Position numbers and translations under genes: made by a program
Notes under the pieces: generated by a model
What the model was told of the DNA's origin: nothing
What the model saw: the letters and a program-made list of their open reading frames with translations, nothing else
The model's database searches: none
Assembly (NCBI GenBank): GCA_035760665.1
Contig: DASTSN010000040.1
Location: 48,976-112,975, forward strand
Source: DASTSN01 sp035760665
GTDB taxonomy: Bacteria; Bacteroidota; Bacteroidia; Chitinophagales; Chitinophagaceae
DNA length: 64,000 bases
Direction: 5' to 3'
Shown here: one piece after another, positions 45,865 through 55,311 of the stretch
Layout of the letters: each line of letters starts with the position of its first letter
Numbering within the stretch: the first letter of the stretch is position 1

Positions 45865-45972
45865 GTGCTGTGCAGATTAATGGCGCAAACCTACTTTAAA
45901 AAACCGCAAAAGTGAAAAATTACGAACCCGCTTCTCCGTGCCAACAACATTCGGATAAATAATTGATATTTT

Positions 45973-46004
45973 TTTGGTGCGATACATCACAGACTGTATT
46001 TTTG
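45973..46004 (+). promoter_or_regulatory. Promoter of tRNA-Lys
   Basis: TTTG at 45973-45976 and TATTTTTG at 45997-46004, 20 bases apart, match the Bacteroidota primary promoter. The tRNA begins 34 bases downstream. Confidence 0.75.
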
Positions 46005-46038
46005 CACTCCCAAATCTGAAAGGGTTTGGAAACAGGTC

Positions 46039-46111
46039 GATCTCGTAGCTCAGTTGGTAGAGCACAACACTTTTAATGTTGGGGCCCTGGGTTCGAGTCC
46101 CAGCGGGATCA
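46039..46111 (+). tRNA. tRNA-Lys (anticodon TTT)
   Basis: Acceptor GATCTCG pairs with CGGGATC (one G-T pair), D stem GCTC/GAGC, anticodon stem CAACA/TGTTG with loop CTTTTAA (anticodon TTT), T arm CTGGG-TTCGAGT-CCCAG, discriminator A. CCA is not encoded. Confidence 0.97.
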
Positions 46112-46122
46112 CGGTCATTAAT

Positions 46123-46154
46123 CAGGCGTCTGAAAATCAGGCGCCTGTTTTTTT
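46123..46154 (+). terminator. Terminator of tRNA-Lys
   Basis: CAGGCGTCTGA and TCAGGCGCCTG form an eleven-pair stem (two G-T pairs) with an AAA loop, followed by seven T residues, 11 bases after the tRNA. Confidence 0.9.
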
Positions 46155-46771
46155 AACGACTGATAGTAATCTTGAAATAGTGTTCAAACTAACGTGTTGG
46201 GTGCAAATCCCGAAACTTGTAAGCCCCTGATCTCAACGTTTTTTTAGTCAGTAATGTAGTAATTGTTAAACAAAATTAGTTATCCAAAAACCGTGACCGG
46301 TACATTCACATCATTTTTCTCATTTATACAGTTTCCGTCCGGTACCGGCGTTTAAAGATGGACGGCATAATTGATCACAGCATGTTTATCATCTTCGCCG
46401 GAGTATGGGCGGAAAAAAGACGAGATTTTGTATTTCCACCCATTGAAAGTCAGGTTAAAAATATGCGATAGCGGGCAGCAGCTTCTGGTTCTCAGTTGAA
46501 TTTCGAAAAGGTCTGAGTTGCGGCAGGTTATTCAATTTAATGCTGTTTAAATTCAATAACAGTAATAATATTCTCGAACATGGTGATACACTTTGTAGCA
46601 GTGCTATAAAAAATGAAAAGAATCTAAAGCGCATAAGGTATACATTTCCTAGATGCCGATAAGCAGAGAAATAGTATTTGTTCCATAATTGGAGGACAGG
46701 AAAATGTATAGGGGCAAGTCCTGTGTTGCAGAAGCCTTTTGTAAAATAACAACTTCCCGCAAAGTCAAATG
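46155..46771. other. Gene-poor region downstream of tRNA-Lys
   Basis: 617 bases without a complete gene. It contains a T-arm-like hairpin (TTGGG-TGCAAAT-CCCGA, 46197-46213) and a minus-strand open stretch of 59 codons without start (see separate entry). The rest is AT-rich with no clear signal. Confidence 0.5.
46352..46531 (-). pseudogene. Possible C-terminal gene remnant
   Basis: On the minus strand, 59 codons are open between two stops with no ATG. The translation includes LFEIQLRTRSCCPLSHIFN and FNGWKYKISSFFRPYSGED, ending HAVINYAVHL. The dense aromatic/hydrophobic pattern with a clean stop looks like the end of a protein, but I do not recognise the family. It could be chance. It lies just past tRNA-Lys in otherwise gene-free DNA, as a decayed insertion would. 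Confidence 0.3.
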
Positions 46772-48379
46772 TTAACTGCCCTTTATTGTAATTATTACCC
46801 GTTGATAGCGGGTGAGTGCAGGCGAGCCGTTATCCGTTGCTTCCAGGATCACATGAATGGTTTGACCGGGCACAGCCTCTTTTGGTACGAGCACCTGAGT
46901 TTGTAACGTGCCGGGATTGGTAATCGTGATCTCGCCCGGGTAACTGCCCACCTTCATCTGCCACCAACGAACTGTTACGGTATTACCATCCGGATCTGAA
47001 ACAGCCCCGCTGAGCCGTATTTTTTCTCCGGCAGTTACCATTATATGTAATGGACCTTCAATAGTTACTACAGGTGCATGGTTGGCCTTTGCGTATTCAG
47101 GCGTTACAGACCATTTCAGGCGGGCAGCAAAATCACGCTGGGCAGCAGGAAAGAAATCCGGGTAGGCGTTGGTGTTATGATGCAGCCGGCTGGTCAAGGA
47201 ACTGAGCGAGGATACCATCGCCTGCTGCGAGGTATCGCTTCCCTGGAAGGAAAAAACAGGTGATGCCTGGTCGCTCGGCTGGCGGCCACCCCAACCCCCG
47301 TACGATGCTTTTTCGTAAGCACGCAGCCCGTTTGCCGGCATGTTCATAAATGTAAAATCATCTCCTTCGCCCAGCCAGGAGCCTTTCTCCTGCACTGGCA
47401 TCCATACGATATAGCCCATTTTTCTGAGCTCATCATTGGTATAACCGGATAAACCAAAATAATCCAGTTTATCGCCTTTCACCATTTGTTTGCCATCTCC
47501 CCACACACGGTATAAGGCGCCTAGCGGTCCGCGGCTTGTAATATTCTCATTCATCCAGGATGCGGTTAAATACACCGAATCCTCAGGCCTGGCGCCTAGT
47601 TGAGCACCATAGCTGTAGTTGGGGCCACCGCTGAACTGCCGGTATTCAATGCCGGGCCAGTTCGGTTTAATGTACAATGCATACGTATCGTCCTGGTCGC
47701 CTGATGGTAGCAGTACTACCTTACGGGAAATCTTATTTTTAACAGCCTCCCACTGGCTGGTAAATTCATATTGCTCCTGTATGGATTTTAGCGCCCGGGC
47801 AATTGTACTTTGTCCGCCCCAGGCTGTAATATATAACGGGCCGGGCTTGTCATCCAGCATTAAGGATTTTATCAGGTTTGATCCCGGGGAATCTTTTGCG
47901 ATATCACCGTCAAATTCAACATTACCATACCGGATTTTAGACATCAGCAGGGAAGGGGCTGGATAATCCGGGTTGTGTATTTTGAGGTTCGGGTAAACTT
48001 TCGCATAGGTCTCAACGACATGATGAATAAACCGTTCGCCTGTTGCCCAGCGCCAGGAGGTGCAGGGGCATGTATCCAGCCCGAAACGGGCATACTCCCT
48101 TCCGGGTACGTACCAGCGGGTACCTTTCCCGTCACCCTTCCAGTGAAAACCGCTGCTGGCGTAAATGAGTCCCTCTATTTCAACATCGCTGCTGTACAGC
48201 AAAAACCGGATTAGCGAATTGTTATCATCGAGTTCCGGATCGGCAGTAACCACAATACGCGGCCGTGGCAGCTTGCCTGTTTCCTGAGCAACTACCTGGT
48301 GGGCAAATAAAACAGTCAGTAGTAAAAGGATTGTGCAAACGGCTGCTTTACTGGTTGTTGATGCGGATGTCATGTACAT
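46772..48379 (-). CDS. DUF1593 (nucleoside hydrolase-like) secreted protein
   Basis: A 535-residue protein with a signal peptide ending near HQVVAQ (residue 31). Residues 40-330 match DUF1593, which has a nucleoside-hydrolase-like fold: RPRIVVTADPELDDNNSLIRFLLYSSDVEIEGLIYASSG, with the Asp cluster that binds calcium in nucleoside hydrolases. A C-terminal Ig-like domain (LSGAVSDPDGNTVTVRWWQ) completes it. Such proteins occur in polysaccharide-degrading Bacteroidota and may cleave glycosidic bonds; activity unproven. It stands alone. Confidence 0.85.
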   Translation of the reverse strand: MYMTSASTTSKAAVCTILLLLTVLFAHQVVAQETGKLPRPRIVVTADPELDDNNSLIRFLLYSSDVEIEGLIYASSGFHWKGDGKGTRWYVPGREYARFGLDTCPCTSWRWATGERFIHHVVETYAKVYPNLKIHNPDYPAPSLLMSKIRYGNVEFDGDIAKDSPGSNLIKSLMLDDKPGPLYITAWGGQSTIARALKSIQEQYEFTSQWEAVKNKISRKVVLLPSGDQDDTYALYIKPNWPGIEYRQFSGGPNYSYGAQLGARPEDSVYLTASWMNENITSRGPLGALYRVWGDGKQMVKGDKLDYFGLSGYTNDELRKMGYIVWMPVQEKGSWLGEGDDFTFMNMPANGLRAYEKASYGGWGGRQPSDQASPVFSFQGSDTSQQAMVSSLSSLTSRLHHNTNAYPDFFPAAQRDFAARLKWSVTPEYAKANHAPVVTIEGPLHIMVTAGEKIRLSGAVSDPDGNTVTVRWWQMKVGSYPGEITITNPGTLQTQVLVPKEAVPGQTIHVILEATDNGSPALTRYQRVIITIKGS

Positions 48380-48698
48380 GGATAGATGTGTTGACGGAAT
48401 GATTACTGCAGTTCAAGACATTCAAACTTAATAAAATTCCAGCGATAAGCGGTTTGCAGTGCCAATGACGATAGTTTATAATTTAGTCGTGCCACCAATA
48501 AAAAAAGTCTTTCCTGCTAGTGTGGCTCATGAAGAAAATGGGTTATTTAAAGTCTTCGGAGAAACGTAATTTTTTTACCCTTTCAGGCATATTTATGAAA
48601 GCGTGGTAATCCTGCCTGTAGTTACTCTATTGACGGTTTTTTATTTGTGGCGCTTAAGTGAAACTTATTCAACCTGCCGTAAATAAAAGAGCAGGGTT
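48380..48698. other. Intergenic region with no recognised feature
   Basis: About 320 bases between two minus-strand genes. A 26-codon plus-strand frame (MKKMGYLKSSEKRNFF onward) is too short to support. No terminator-like hairpin was seen. Confidence 0.4.
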
Positions 48699-50144
48699 TT
48701 AGTGAATCAGCAGCCGCCGGGTGATTTTCTGTGTATCGGTTTGCCATACGATAAAATACAGCCCGGGTAAGAGTTTTGCAACTGTAAGACTTGTCTGCTC
48801 GGAACCAGGAGCTAGAATTTTCTGCAGAATTTTTTGCCCGTTAGCATTATAAATTATAATACGACTGTGTTCAGATGCCGCGTGCATGACACGTAGCGTT
48901 TCGTGGCAGGGATTGGGAGATAAACGCAGTATGCCAGCAGGGTTGCCGGTTTGTACCTGTATCACCTTGCTGTAGGTTTCTGTTCGGTTTTGCCCGTTTA
49001 TTTTCAGGCGGTAATAGCAGGTTCCTGTAAACGGCTGATCATCTGTGAAAGAATACTGTTTTCTTTCAGTGCTGTTGCCCGCAGCTGGAATGCTGCCGAC
49101 CGGCATAAAGAACCGGTTGTCGAGACTTTTTTCAAGGATAAATTGCCGGCTGTTTATTTCCGTTTCGGTTGTCCACTGAAGTTGTACGCCGGTATTTACG
49201 TTCATTGCTGAAAAATCAGATAGTGTGACCGCCAGCGGAGTGTTTACATTAAACGTTTTATTGTTGTAGGCAGCAAAAGCCACATCACTGTTACCCGAAA
49301 GATTAATCTTGAACAGGCGGATGTTTTGGTAATTCGCTGTGCTGATACCAAAATCGCTCAGGTCGGCTGCCCATAGGCGTATGGGTCTGTCGGTATTGGT
49401 AAAGTTACCTTGCAGCACCATCGGGTTGGTGGAGGCTTCGTAAAAATCGGCTGTCCATGTGCCCACCGGCGTTATGTTAGTAAAGACAATGCTTTTGCTG
49501 TGACCAATTATACTGCCGGACGCATCAGTGAAGGAATACGTATCGGATGAATTACTGGGGTCGGCCACTTGTGTTACAAGAATATCCGGTACGCCGTCAC
49601 CAATATTCTGGGGGGTAATATTACTGACGTAAAATGTCATTGTACCGGCGGGCAGGTTGGCGATACAGGTTCCGATGTTTAATCCTTTAATGCCATCAGT
49701 GAGATATGAAGCAATATCATTGGCCGGCGGCGGATTGCTTGGCCCGTTGTGTACAGCATCGTACATTTCGCCCACCCCCACTTTTGTATTGCTGTTCACG
49801 GTACCACTCAGGCTGCCTACCGGCAGCGACCAAAAATCACCCGCTACAAAACTTTCTCCATGGTTGGTTAATACGGGATCGTTAGCCCCGGTGGAATATT
49901 GCACATTGTTGTACGTAAAGGCCAGAAGGTTATGATTATTGTTGGGTTTGGTGCTGTTGAGCGAGGAAACGGAACTTTTCCAGAAGCCATTGTAGTCTGT
50001 GATGATGCCTGAAACAGCTTGCGCAGAACCGCGAACTATCCATAAACTAAACAGGATGGGCAGAAAAGTCCGTCCGGCATGATTCGCCACCCGGAATAAA
50101 CGAAGAAAAGAAAATGATATGGAAGGCTGGAACAATTGTTTCAT
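48699..50144 (-). CDS. T9SS type A sorting domain-containing secreted protein
   Basis: About 481 residues. The last 80 form a type IX secretion sorting tail: LSPNPCHETLRVMHA, IIIYNANGQKILQKIL, LLPGLYFIVWQTDTQKITRRLLIH. A beta-rich domain (ETEINSRQFILEKSLDNRFF) precedes it. The N-terminal 300 residues (SGIITDYNGFWKSSVSSLN) are of a type I cannot name. The signal peptide region FLPILFSLWIVRGSAQA is preceded by a longish basic stretch. The protein should cross the outer membrane by T9SS and be attached to the surface. I prefer the ATG at 50144 over 50174. Confidence 0.82.
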   Translation of the reverse strand: MKQLFQPSISFSFLRLFRVANHAGRTFLPILFSLWIVRGSAQAVSGIITDYNGFWKSSVSSLNSTKPNNNHNLLAFTYNNVQYSTGANDPVLTNHGESFVAGDFWSLPVGSLSGTVNSNTKVGVGEMYDAVHNGPSNPPPANDIASYLTDGIKGLNIGTCIANLPAGTMTFYVSNITPQNIGDGVPDILVTQVADPSNSSDTYSFTDASGSIIGHSKSIVFTNITPVGTWTADFYEASTNPMVLQGNFTNTDRPIRLWAADLSDFGISTANYQNIRLFKINLSGNSDVAFAAYNNKTFNVNTPLAVTLSDFSAMNVNTGVQLQWTTETEINSRQFILEKSLDNRFFMPVGSIPAAGNSTERKQYSFTDDQPFTGTCYYRLKINGQNRTETYSKVIQVQTGNPAGILRLSPNPCHETLRVMHAASEHSRIIIYNANGQKILQKILAPGSEQTSLTVAKLLPGLYFIVWQTDTQKITRRLLIH

Positions 50145-50507
50145 CAGGATACGCAGCCGCAGATCTCTAACCACTGCACGGTTTTTTATAAGGATATTGT
50201 TTTTATAAACTGTTGCACATTCCTGTGCCGGTTCGTACTGTAAAATTAGGCACTCCTAATGGAAAATGCAATTTACAGTGCTGCTATGCCCCTTTTTGCG
50301 GCAGATTTTTGTGCCGGCGTTGTTAAATTTCATGCGGCTAAGGGTTTTCACCCAATGGCTGATACGGTTAAACGCTGATGCACGATTTTGCTGAAAAAAT
50401 ACCAGTCAGAGGAAAAGCCTGCGCTTTGGACAGCTGTGACAGGTAACTAAGGCAGGGACATGAAAATTGGTAAACCGGTATCAGCTTAACCGGCAGACCG
50501 TTGGTAC
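50145..50507. other. Intergenic region upstream of T9SS cargo gene
   Basis: About 360 bases. A possible minus-strand promoter lies at 50241-50271: TTG (50269-50271 read on the minus strand), 20 bases, then TAATTTTA (50241-50248). No open frame or RNA was recognised. Confidence 0.4.
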
Positions 50508-50891
50508 TTATGAGGTCACGGGGTGCCCGCCTTCTTTCCAGGCTTTCAGGCCACCATCCATGTGTGCAACATTTTCGTAGCCCATCTGGTGGAGCGTTTT
50601 AGCGGCTAGGGCAGATCGGCCACCTGAGGCACAGTGCAGGATAATTCGTTTGTCTTTGTCAAATTCTGGCCGGTAGTAAGGCAGGGTAGGATCAGCATAA
50701 AACTCCAGCATGCCGCGCGGGGCATGTATGGCGCCGGGTATTTTCCCGTTTTGCGCCAGTTCCTCGCTCTCGCGGATATCAATGAGTACCACGTTATTGC
50801 CGGCGAGTTCCTGCATTACCTGTGCAGGTGTCAGGTTTTCAATTTCCTGCTTGGCTTCTTTGACAAGTTCGGTTGCTGATTTGGCTGGCAT
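50508..50891 (-). CDS. Rhodanese-like domain protein
   Basis: A 127-residue single rhodanese domain. VVLIDIRESEELAQNGKIPGAIHAPRG gives the N-terminal signature, and the active-site loop CASGGR starts at Cys87, which carries persulfide in sulfurtransferases. No signal peptide, so cytoplasmic. It may move sulfur or act as a thiosulfate or polysulfide sulfurtransferase; partner unknown. Monocistronic as far as visible. Confidence 0.9.
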   Translation of the reverse strand: MPAKSATELVKEAKQEIENLTPAQVMQELAGNNVVLIDIRESEELAQNGKIPGAIHAPRGMLEFYADPTLPYYRPEFDKDKRIILHCASGGRSALAAKTLHQMGYENVAHMDGGLKAWKEGGHPVTS

Positions 50892-51150
50892 AGCATTAAT
50901 TTTTGTTTAAGATACTAAAATTCCGTCGCGTTTTACACCTGTTATTTCGCACCGGATATGCTGTTCACTGCCACGGGATTTTTGACTTGCCGGTTTGTTC
51001 AATAGATGGCCTGCGGTAATGTATACTTATTTATCATTCTGCTTATGCTGCTTTACGGCTTCCTGTGATTAAAATAGAATGATGGCCGCACAGCGCAAAT
51101 AGGTAGTTCCTTGTTTGCCGCAGGCTGTTTTTTGTAGTTCGTTTCGGCAC

Positions 51151-51579
51151 TTACTTGTTTGTTTCATATCCCACCATCCATTCAATACCGTATTTATCTC
51201 TGAAACAACCGAAATAGGAACCCCAGGGGCTATCACCAATAGGTCCTTCTATTTGTCCTCCTTCAGAAAGCCCGTAAAACAATTTGTCTGCTTCTTCTTT
51301 ACTATCCGCACTGATCGAGATTTTACTTCTGTTCTCATTTTCATTTGTTCGCCCCAGAATTTCAGGGACATCATTTGCCATCAACATATTCGTTTTACCG
51401 ATTGGCAATGCAATTAGCATGATCTTATTTGCTTCTTTTTCTGCCACTGGGAATTCTGGGCTTGCAAGGTCTTTGAAACGAATAATTTTTGCGAACTCTC
51501 CGCCAAATACTGATTTGTAAAAGGTAAATGCTTCTTCCGCATTTCCGTTGAAGTTAATGTGAGGATTGATAACTGGCAT
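51151..51579 (-). CDS. VOC family protein (PhnB-like)
   Basis: A 142-residue PhnB-type VOC protein: INPHINFNGNAEEAFTFYKSVFGGEF at the N-terminus and IGDSPWGSYFGCFRDKYGIEWMVGY at the C-terminus are hallmark sequences. Function of this subgroup is unknown. It is the last gene of a three-gene minus-strand set with an SRPBCC protein and an ArsR regulator, 45 bases after the SRPBCC gene, a set common in bacterial genomes. Confidence 0.88.
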   Translation of the reverse strand: MPVINPHINFNGNAEEAFTFYKSVFGGEFAKIIRFKDLASPEFPVAEKEANKIMLIALPIGKTNMLMANDVPEILGRTNENENRSKISISADSKEEADKLFYGLSEGGQIEGPIGDSPWGSYFGCFRDKYGIEWMVGYETNK

Positions 51580-51624
51580 AATGATTATTTTTTGATTGTT
51601 TAGGATATAAATTTTTACAGAAAA

Positions 51625-52122
51625 TTATTTGTGCATTAATGTTGATAACAGGTTTTCCAGGTTGCTCAAAGACATTTTCATTCCCTGCGTAAAGCCATCC
51701 AGTATTCTTTCTAACCTTTCAAGCGACTCATTGTAAATAGTGATGCTTACTTTGGTTATACCGTTTTGTTCACTGAATGTATGATCCCATTCGGATCCGG
51801 GCAGTTCGGGATTTTCGTCTTTATCGGCAAACGCATTATACATTTTAAAATTGGTTTTTGGGGTAATGGACGTGTATTCCTGCAGTGCCCACCGTTCCAG
51901 CCCTTCGGGGCTTACCATAGCATAAAATCTTTTACCACCGACTTTGAAATCCTGGTATTTGGTTTTGGAGGTCCAAGGTTTTGGAGCCAACCATTGGTCC
52001 AGGAGCTCTTTTTTGGTAAAAGCATCCCATACCAGCGAAAGGTCTGCATTGAATTCCCTGGTGATGGATACCGTTTTTGTTGATTTATCAACAGTAAAAT
52101 CAAATAGCAAATTGTTTGTCAT
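51625..52122 (-). CDS. SRPBCC domain protein (AHSA1-like)
   Basis: A 165-residue SRPBCC/START-like protein: ITREFNADLSLVWDAFTKKELLDQWLAPKPW at 20-50 is the AHSA1 signature, and the C-terminal helix TQGMKMSLSNLENLL closes the hydrophobic cavity. It probably binds a small hydrophobic ligand. Its start overlaps the stop of the ArsR gene by four bases (ATGA), so translation is coupled. Confidence 0.9.
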   Translation of the reverse strand: MTNNLLFDFTVDKSTKTVSITREFNADLSLVWDAFTKKELLDQWLAPKPWTSKTKYQDFKVGGKRFYAMVSPEGLERWALQEYTSITPKTNFKMYNAFADKDENPELPGSEWDHTFSEQNGITKVSITIYNESLERLERILDGFTQGMKMSLSNLENLLSTLMHK

Positions 52123-52460
52123 TTTTTCTGTTTTTTAATAGGCTGCCTGCCGGCAGACAGGTTAGATAATACCGTATCAAGTTGATTGAAGCGGGTTTCC
52201 CAGATTTTCCTGTACTGGCTGAGCCATTTGTCAATCTCTTTCATTTTTTCAATTTCGAGTGAGTAATAAATTTCCCGTCCATGCTGTTCCTGTTTTACCA
52301 ATTCGCATTCAGTTAAAATGCGGAGGTGTTTTGAAATGGCTTGCCTGGTTGTGTTGAAATTTTCGGCTATGGCGTTTGGTGTCATTGCCTGCAGGGCAAT
52401 TAAGCCGATGATGGCCCGTCTGGTAGGGTCTGCGATTGCCTGGAAAATGTCTCGTCTCAT
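52119..52460 (-). CDS. ArsR family transcriptional regulator
   Basis: About 113 residues from the ATG at 52460. MRRDIFQAIADPTRRAIIGLIA begins a winged helix; TPNAIAENFNTTRQAISKHLRIL is the recognition region, and HGREIYYSLEIEKMKEIDKWL completes the wing and the dimer helix. No ArsR-type cysteine metal site is evident, as in the SRPBCC-associated branch, which probably senses an organic ligand or none. It heads the ArsR-SRPBCC-VOC operon and likely controls it. An upstream extension to 52565 is unconserved and rejected. Confidence 0.88.
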   Translation of the reverse strand: MRRDIFQAIADPTRRAIIGLIALQAMTPNAIAENFNTTRQAISKHLRILTECELVKQEQHGREIYYSLEIEKMKEIDKWLSQYRKIWETRFNQLDTVLSNLSAGRQPIKKQKK

Positions 52461-52908
52461 TGTTGGTGCGGTTAAATTATGAAACTGTTCGGTTGCAAAT
52501 ATATGCGCAACTATTCGGTTTCGCAAATTTTTTTCAGTATTTATAAAAATTCGGAGTGCTTGCAACGTGTTGTTCGGAACGTGGGGTTACGGGTTTTTGA
52601 TAGCCGCAATGTTCATGCGTAGGTCTAAAACTCACTTTCTTTGTAGGGCTGCCACGGTCAGCACGGAACCTTTGCTCTATTTTCATAAAAATTAGATACC
52701 TGGTCGTAAAGCTTACTCCTTGCTTTAAAGTATTCAACATTTCTTTTCAGAAAAACTTCGATCACGTAACCTTTTTAAGATATCATAATTTAAATGCGAC
52801 ATGAGAGGAAGGTCTTGTTTACGGGAGGGGCATTTCCAGAAAACAGCTTATTTTGCAGGTCCCTTATCCACAGCAATCACATTCAACGTTCACCATTCAA
52901 ATTTTTTT
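52461..52908. other. Intergenic region between divergent ArsR and S9 peptidase genes
   Basis: About 450 bases. It holds both promoters and a stretch (52560-52700) with small inverted repeats such as CAACGTGTTG and GTTCGGAAC. Frames there are open on both strands, but the translations look non-coding. No RNA gene was recognised. Confidence 0.4.
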
Positions 52909-55260
52909 ATGAGAAAATTGTTAGCACTACTTCTTTCTTTCGGGTATGCTGTCAGTCTTACCGCACAGCAAGGCCCGGTGCTCACGGCAAAAGATTATGC
53001 ACGGGCGGAAAGTTTTTTATTTTACAATACCCAGCAGTATGTTGATCATGGCAGTGTGCAGCCGGTATGGCTGCCGGGTGATAAATTCTGGTACCGTAGC
53101 CTCACCCCTCAGGGCAGTGAGTTTGTGCTGGTGGACCCTGTAAAGAAAAAGCGGCAGCCGGCTTTTGATCAGCAAAAGCTGGCCGCGAGTCTTTCCGCAG
53201 CTACCGGTATGCAATACAATGCCTGGATGCTCCCGTTTACCTATTTTACCTATACACCCGATATGAAAGCCATGACTTTCCGGGTAGGGCATACACAGTG
53301 GCGTTGTGATCTGAAAACATATGCCTGTGTGCAGGACGATACACCACAAGGAAATGAAGCTGCACAAAATGGAGGCCGTGGCAGGCGGGGTGGTGGAAAT
53401 GAAGTGCTATCGCCTGATGGCAGCCGTGCGGCATTTATCCGTGATTACAACCTGTGGGTGCGGGATGTACGCACAGGCCACGAAACACAACTGACCACCG
53501 ATGGCGAGAAGGATTTTGGCTATGCCACAGACAACGCAGGCTGGACCAGCAGCGACCGGCCGGTATTACGCTGGTCGCCGGATTCAAAAAAAATTGCCAC
53601 GTTTAAACAGGATCAGCGGCATGCGGGTGATATGTACCTGGTAACCACCAATGTTGGGCACCCCGTGTTGCACGCCTGGAAATACCCGCTGCCCGGCGAT
53701 TCGGTAATCATCACCATTCAACGGGTGATTATTAATGTGGATGAACCAAAAGTGATTTTCCTGAACATACCGCCTGATCCGCACAGGGCATCGCTGAGCG
53801 ATGACATCTCCAGCAGCGGCACTTTTGATGATGTGGACTGGAGCGAAGACGGATCGGAACTGGCTTTTCTTTCCACCTCCCGCGATCATAAACAGGAGAA
53901 ATTCCGCATTGCGAATGCCCAAACCGGCGAAGTACGTGAGGTGTTTGAAGAAACAGTGCCTACGCAATACGAGTCGGGCTGGGGTGCTATTAATTGGCGG
54001 TACCTGCCCAAGACAAACGAAATAATCTGGTTTTCAGAACGGGATAACTGGGGACATTTGTATTTATATGATGCCAGTACAGGGCACTTAAAAAATCAAA
54101 TTACCCAGGGTGACTGGTTGGTAACCCGCCTGCTGAAAGTGGATGAGAAAAACCGCATGCTGTATTTTATGGCAGCAGGCCAGCAGCAGGAGAACCCTTA
54201 TTTTGAGCAGCTTTGCAAAATTGGATTTGATGGGAAAAATCTAACTGTGTTATCGCCTGGCGCAGGTAATCACCAGGTTACTTTTTCACCCTCCGGTAAA
54301 TACTTTATTGATAATTATTCCAAGCCTGATGTGCCAAATACTTTTGTATTGCGCGAAATCAACGGTAAAGAATTGGTGATGCTTGAAAAAACAGATGTAT
54401 CCCGGTTGCAGGCTACTGGCTGGAAACCGCCGATGCCCTTTACCGTAAAGGCCCACGATGGCAAAACTGATTTGTATGGTTTGCTGTTTACGCCTACGCA
54501 GCTGGATCCTGCCAAGAAATACCCGGTAGTGGATTACATTTACCCGGGACCTCAGGGTGGTAGCGTCGGCAACTGGTCATTTAGCGCTGCACGGGGCGAT
54601 CACCAGGCGCTGGCCGAACTGGGTTTTGTGGTGTTCGTGCTGGAAGGCACCAGTAACCCGCTGCGCTCCAAAAGTTTTCATGACATGTATTATCCCAATA
54701 TGAGCGAAAATACCTTGCCTGACCAGGTTGCCGGTATTCGCCAGTTAGCAGCAAAGTACAGCTATCTGGATACGAGCCGGGTGGGAATCTGGGGCCATTC
54801 CGGCGGCGGGTTTGCAACGGCTGCGGCTATGTTCCGTTACCCAGACTTTTTCAAGGTGGGCATTTCAGAATCCGGTAATCATGATAACCGTAATTATGAA
54901 GATGACTGGGGTGAGCGGTACATTGGATTGCTGACAAAAAATGCCGACGGAACGGATAATTACACAGCACAGGCCAATGAAACTTATGCCAAAAATCTGA
55001 AAGGGAAGCTGATGCTGGCGCATGGTATGATGGACAACAATGTGCCGCCATATAATACCCTGCTGGTAATTGAAGCGCTGGAAAAAGCCAACAAGGATTA
55101 CGATCTTGTGATTTTTCCCAATAGTGCGCATGGGTATGGCAGTTACTCCTTTTATATGATGCGCCGCCGATGGGATTATTTTGTAAAAAACCTGCTGGGT
55201 GGCGAAACGCCCAAAGAATACCTGCTGCAAATGAAAGGTGATCCGCGGAACGAACGCTGA
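52909..55260 (+). CDS. S9 family peptidase (dipeptidyl peptidase IV type)
   Basis: A 783-residue exported protease with a signal peptide (MRKLLALLLSFGYAVSLTAQ). Residues 90-500 form the DPP IV N-terminal propeller, and the C-terminal alpha/beta hydrolase domain has the triad Ser631 in GHSGGG, Asp709 in GMMDNNVPP and His741 in NSAHGYG. DPP IV enzymes remove Xaa-Pro dipeptides from peptides, probably in the periplasm. I start at ATG 52909 because an upstream extension to 52801 lacks any signal sequence. It is monocistronic with a terminator. Confidence 0.92.
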   Translation: MRKLLALLLSFGYAVSLTAQQGPVLTAKDYARAESFLFYNTQQYVDHGSVQPVWLPGDKFWYRSLTPQGSEFVLVDPVKKKRQPAFDQQKLAASLSAATGMQYNAWMLPFTYFTYTPDMKAMTFRVGHTQWRCDLKTYACVQDDTPQGNEAAQNGGRGRRGGGNEVLSPDGSRAAFIRDYNLWVRDVRTGHETQLTTDGEKDFGYATDNAGWTSSDRPVLRWSPDSKKIATFKQDQRHAGDMYLVTTNVGHPVLHAWKYPLPGDSVIITIQRVIINVDEPKVIFLNIPPDPHRASLSDDISSSGTFDDVDWSEDGSELAFLSTSRDHKQEKFRIANAQTGEVREVFEETVPTQYESGWGAINWRYLPKTNEIIWFSERDNWGHLYLYDASTGHLKNQITQGDWLVTRLLKVDEKNRMLYFMAAGQQQENPYFEQLCKIGFDGKNLTVLSPGAGNHQVTFSPSGKYFIDNYSKPDVPNTFVLREINGKELVMLEKTDVSRLQATGWKPPMPFTVKAHDGKTDLYGLLFTPTQLDPAKKYPVVDYIYPGPQGGSVGNWSFSAARGDHQALAELGFVVFVLEGTSNPLRSKSFHDMYYPNMSENTLPDQVAGIRQLAAKYSYLDTSRVGIWGHSGGGFATAAAMFRYPDFFKVGISESGNHDNRNYEDDWGERYIGLLTKNADGTDNYTAQANETYAKNLKGKLMLAHGMMDNNVPPYNTLLVIEALEKANKDYDLVIFPNSAHGYGSYSFYMMRRRWDYFVKNLLGGETPKEYLLQMKGDPRNER

Positions 55261-55284
55261 TCATCTGTAACAATCTGGATATAA

Positions 55285-55311
55285 CAAATGGGCAGCTTTG
55301 CTGCCCATTTG
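55285..55311 (+). terminator. Hairpin after S9 peptidase gene
   Basis: CAAATGGGCAGC and GCTGCCCATTTG form a perfect twelve-pair stem with a TTT loop, 24 bases after the stop. The T run is short, so termination efficiency is uncertain. Confidence 0.7.

Noticed and set aside
51006..51068. 20-codon hydrophobic frame starting MACGNVYLF
   Set aside because: Too short and without promoter or conservation evidence; likely chance in AT-rich DNA.
52534..52740. 68-codon minus-strand frame upstream of the ArsR gene
   Set aside because: Atypical composition, no known motif, lies in a region of small inverted repeats; not supported as a gene.
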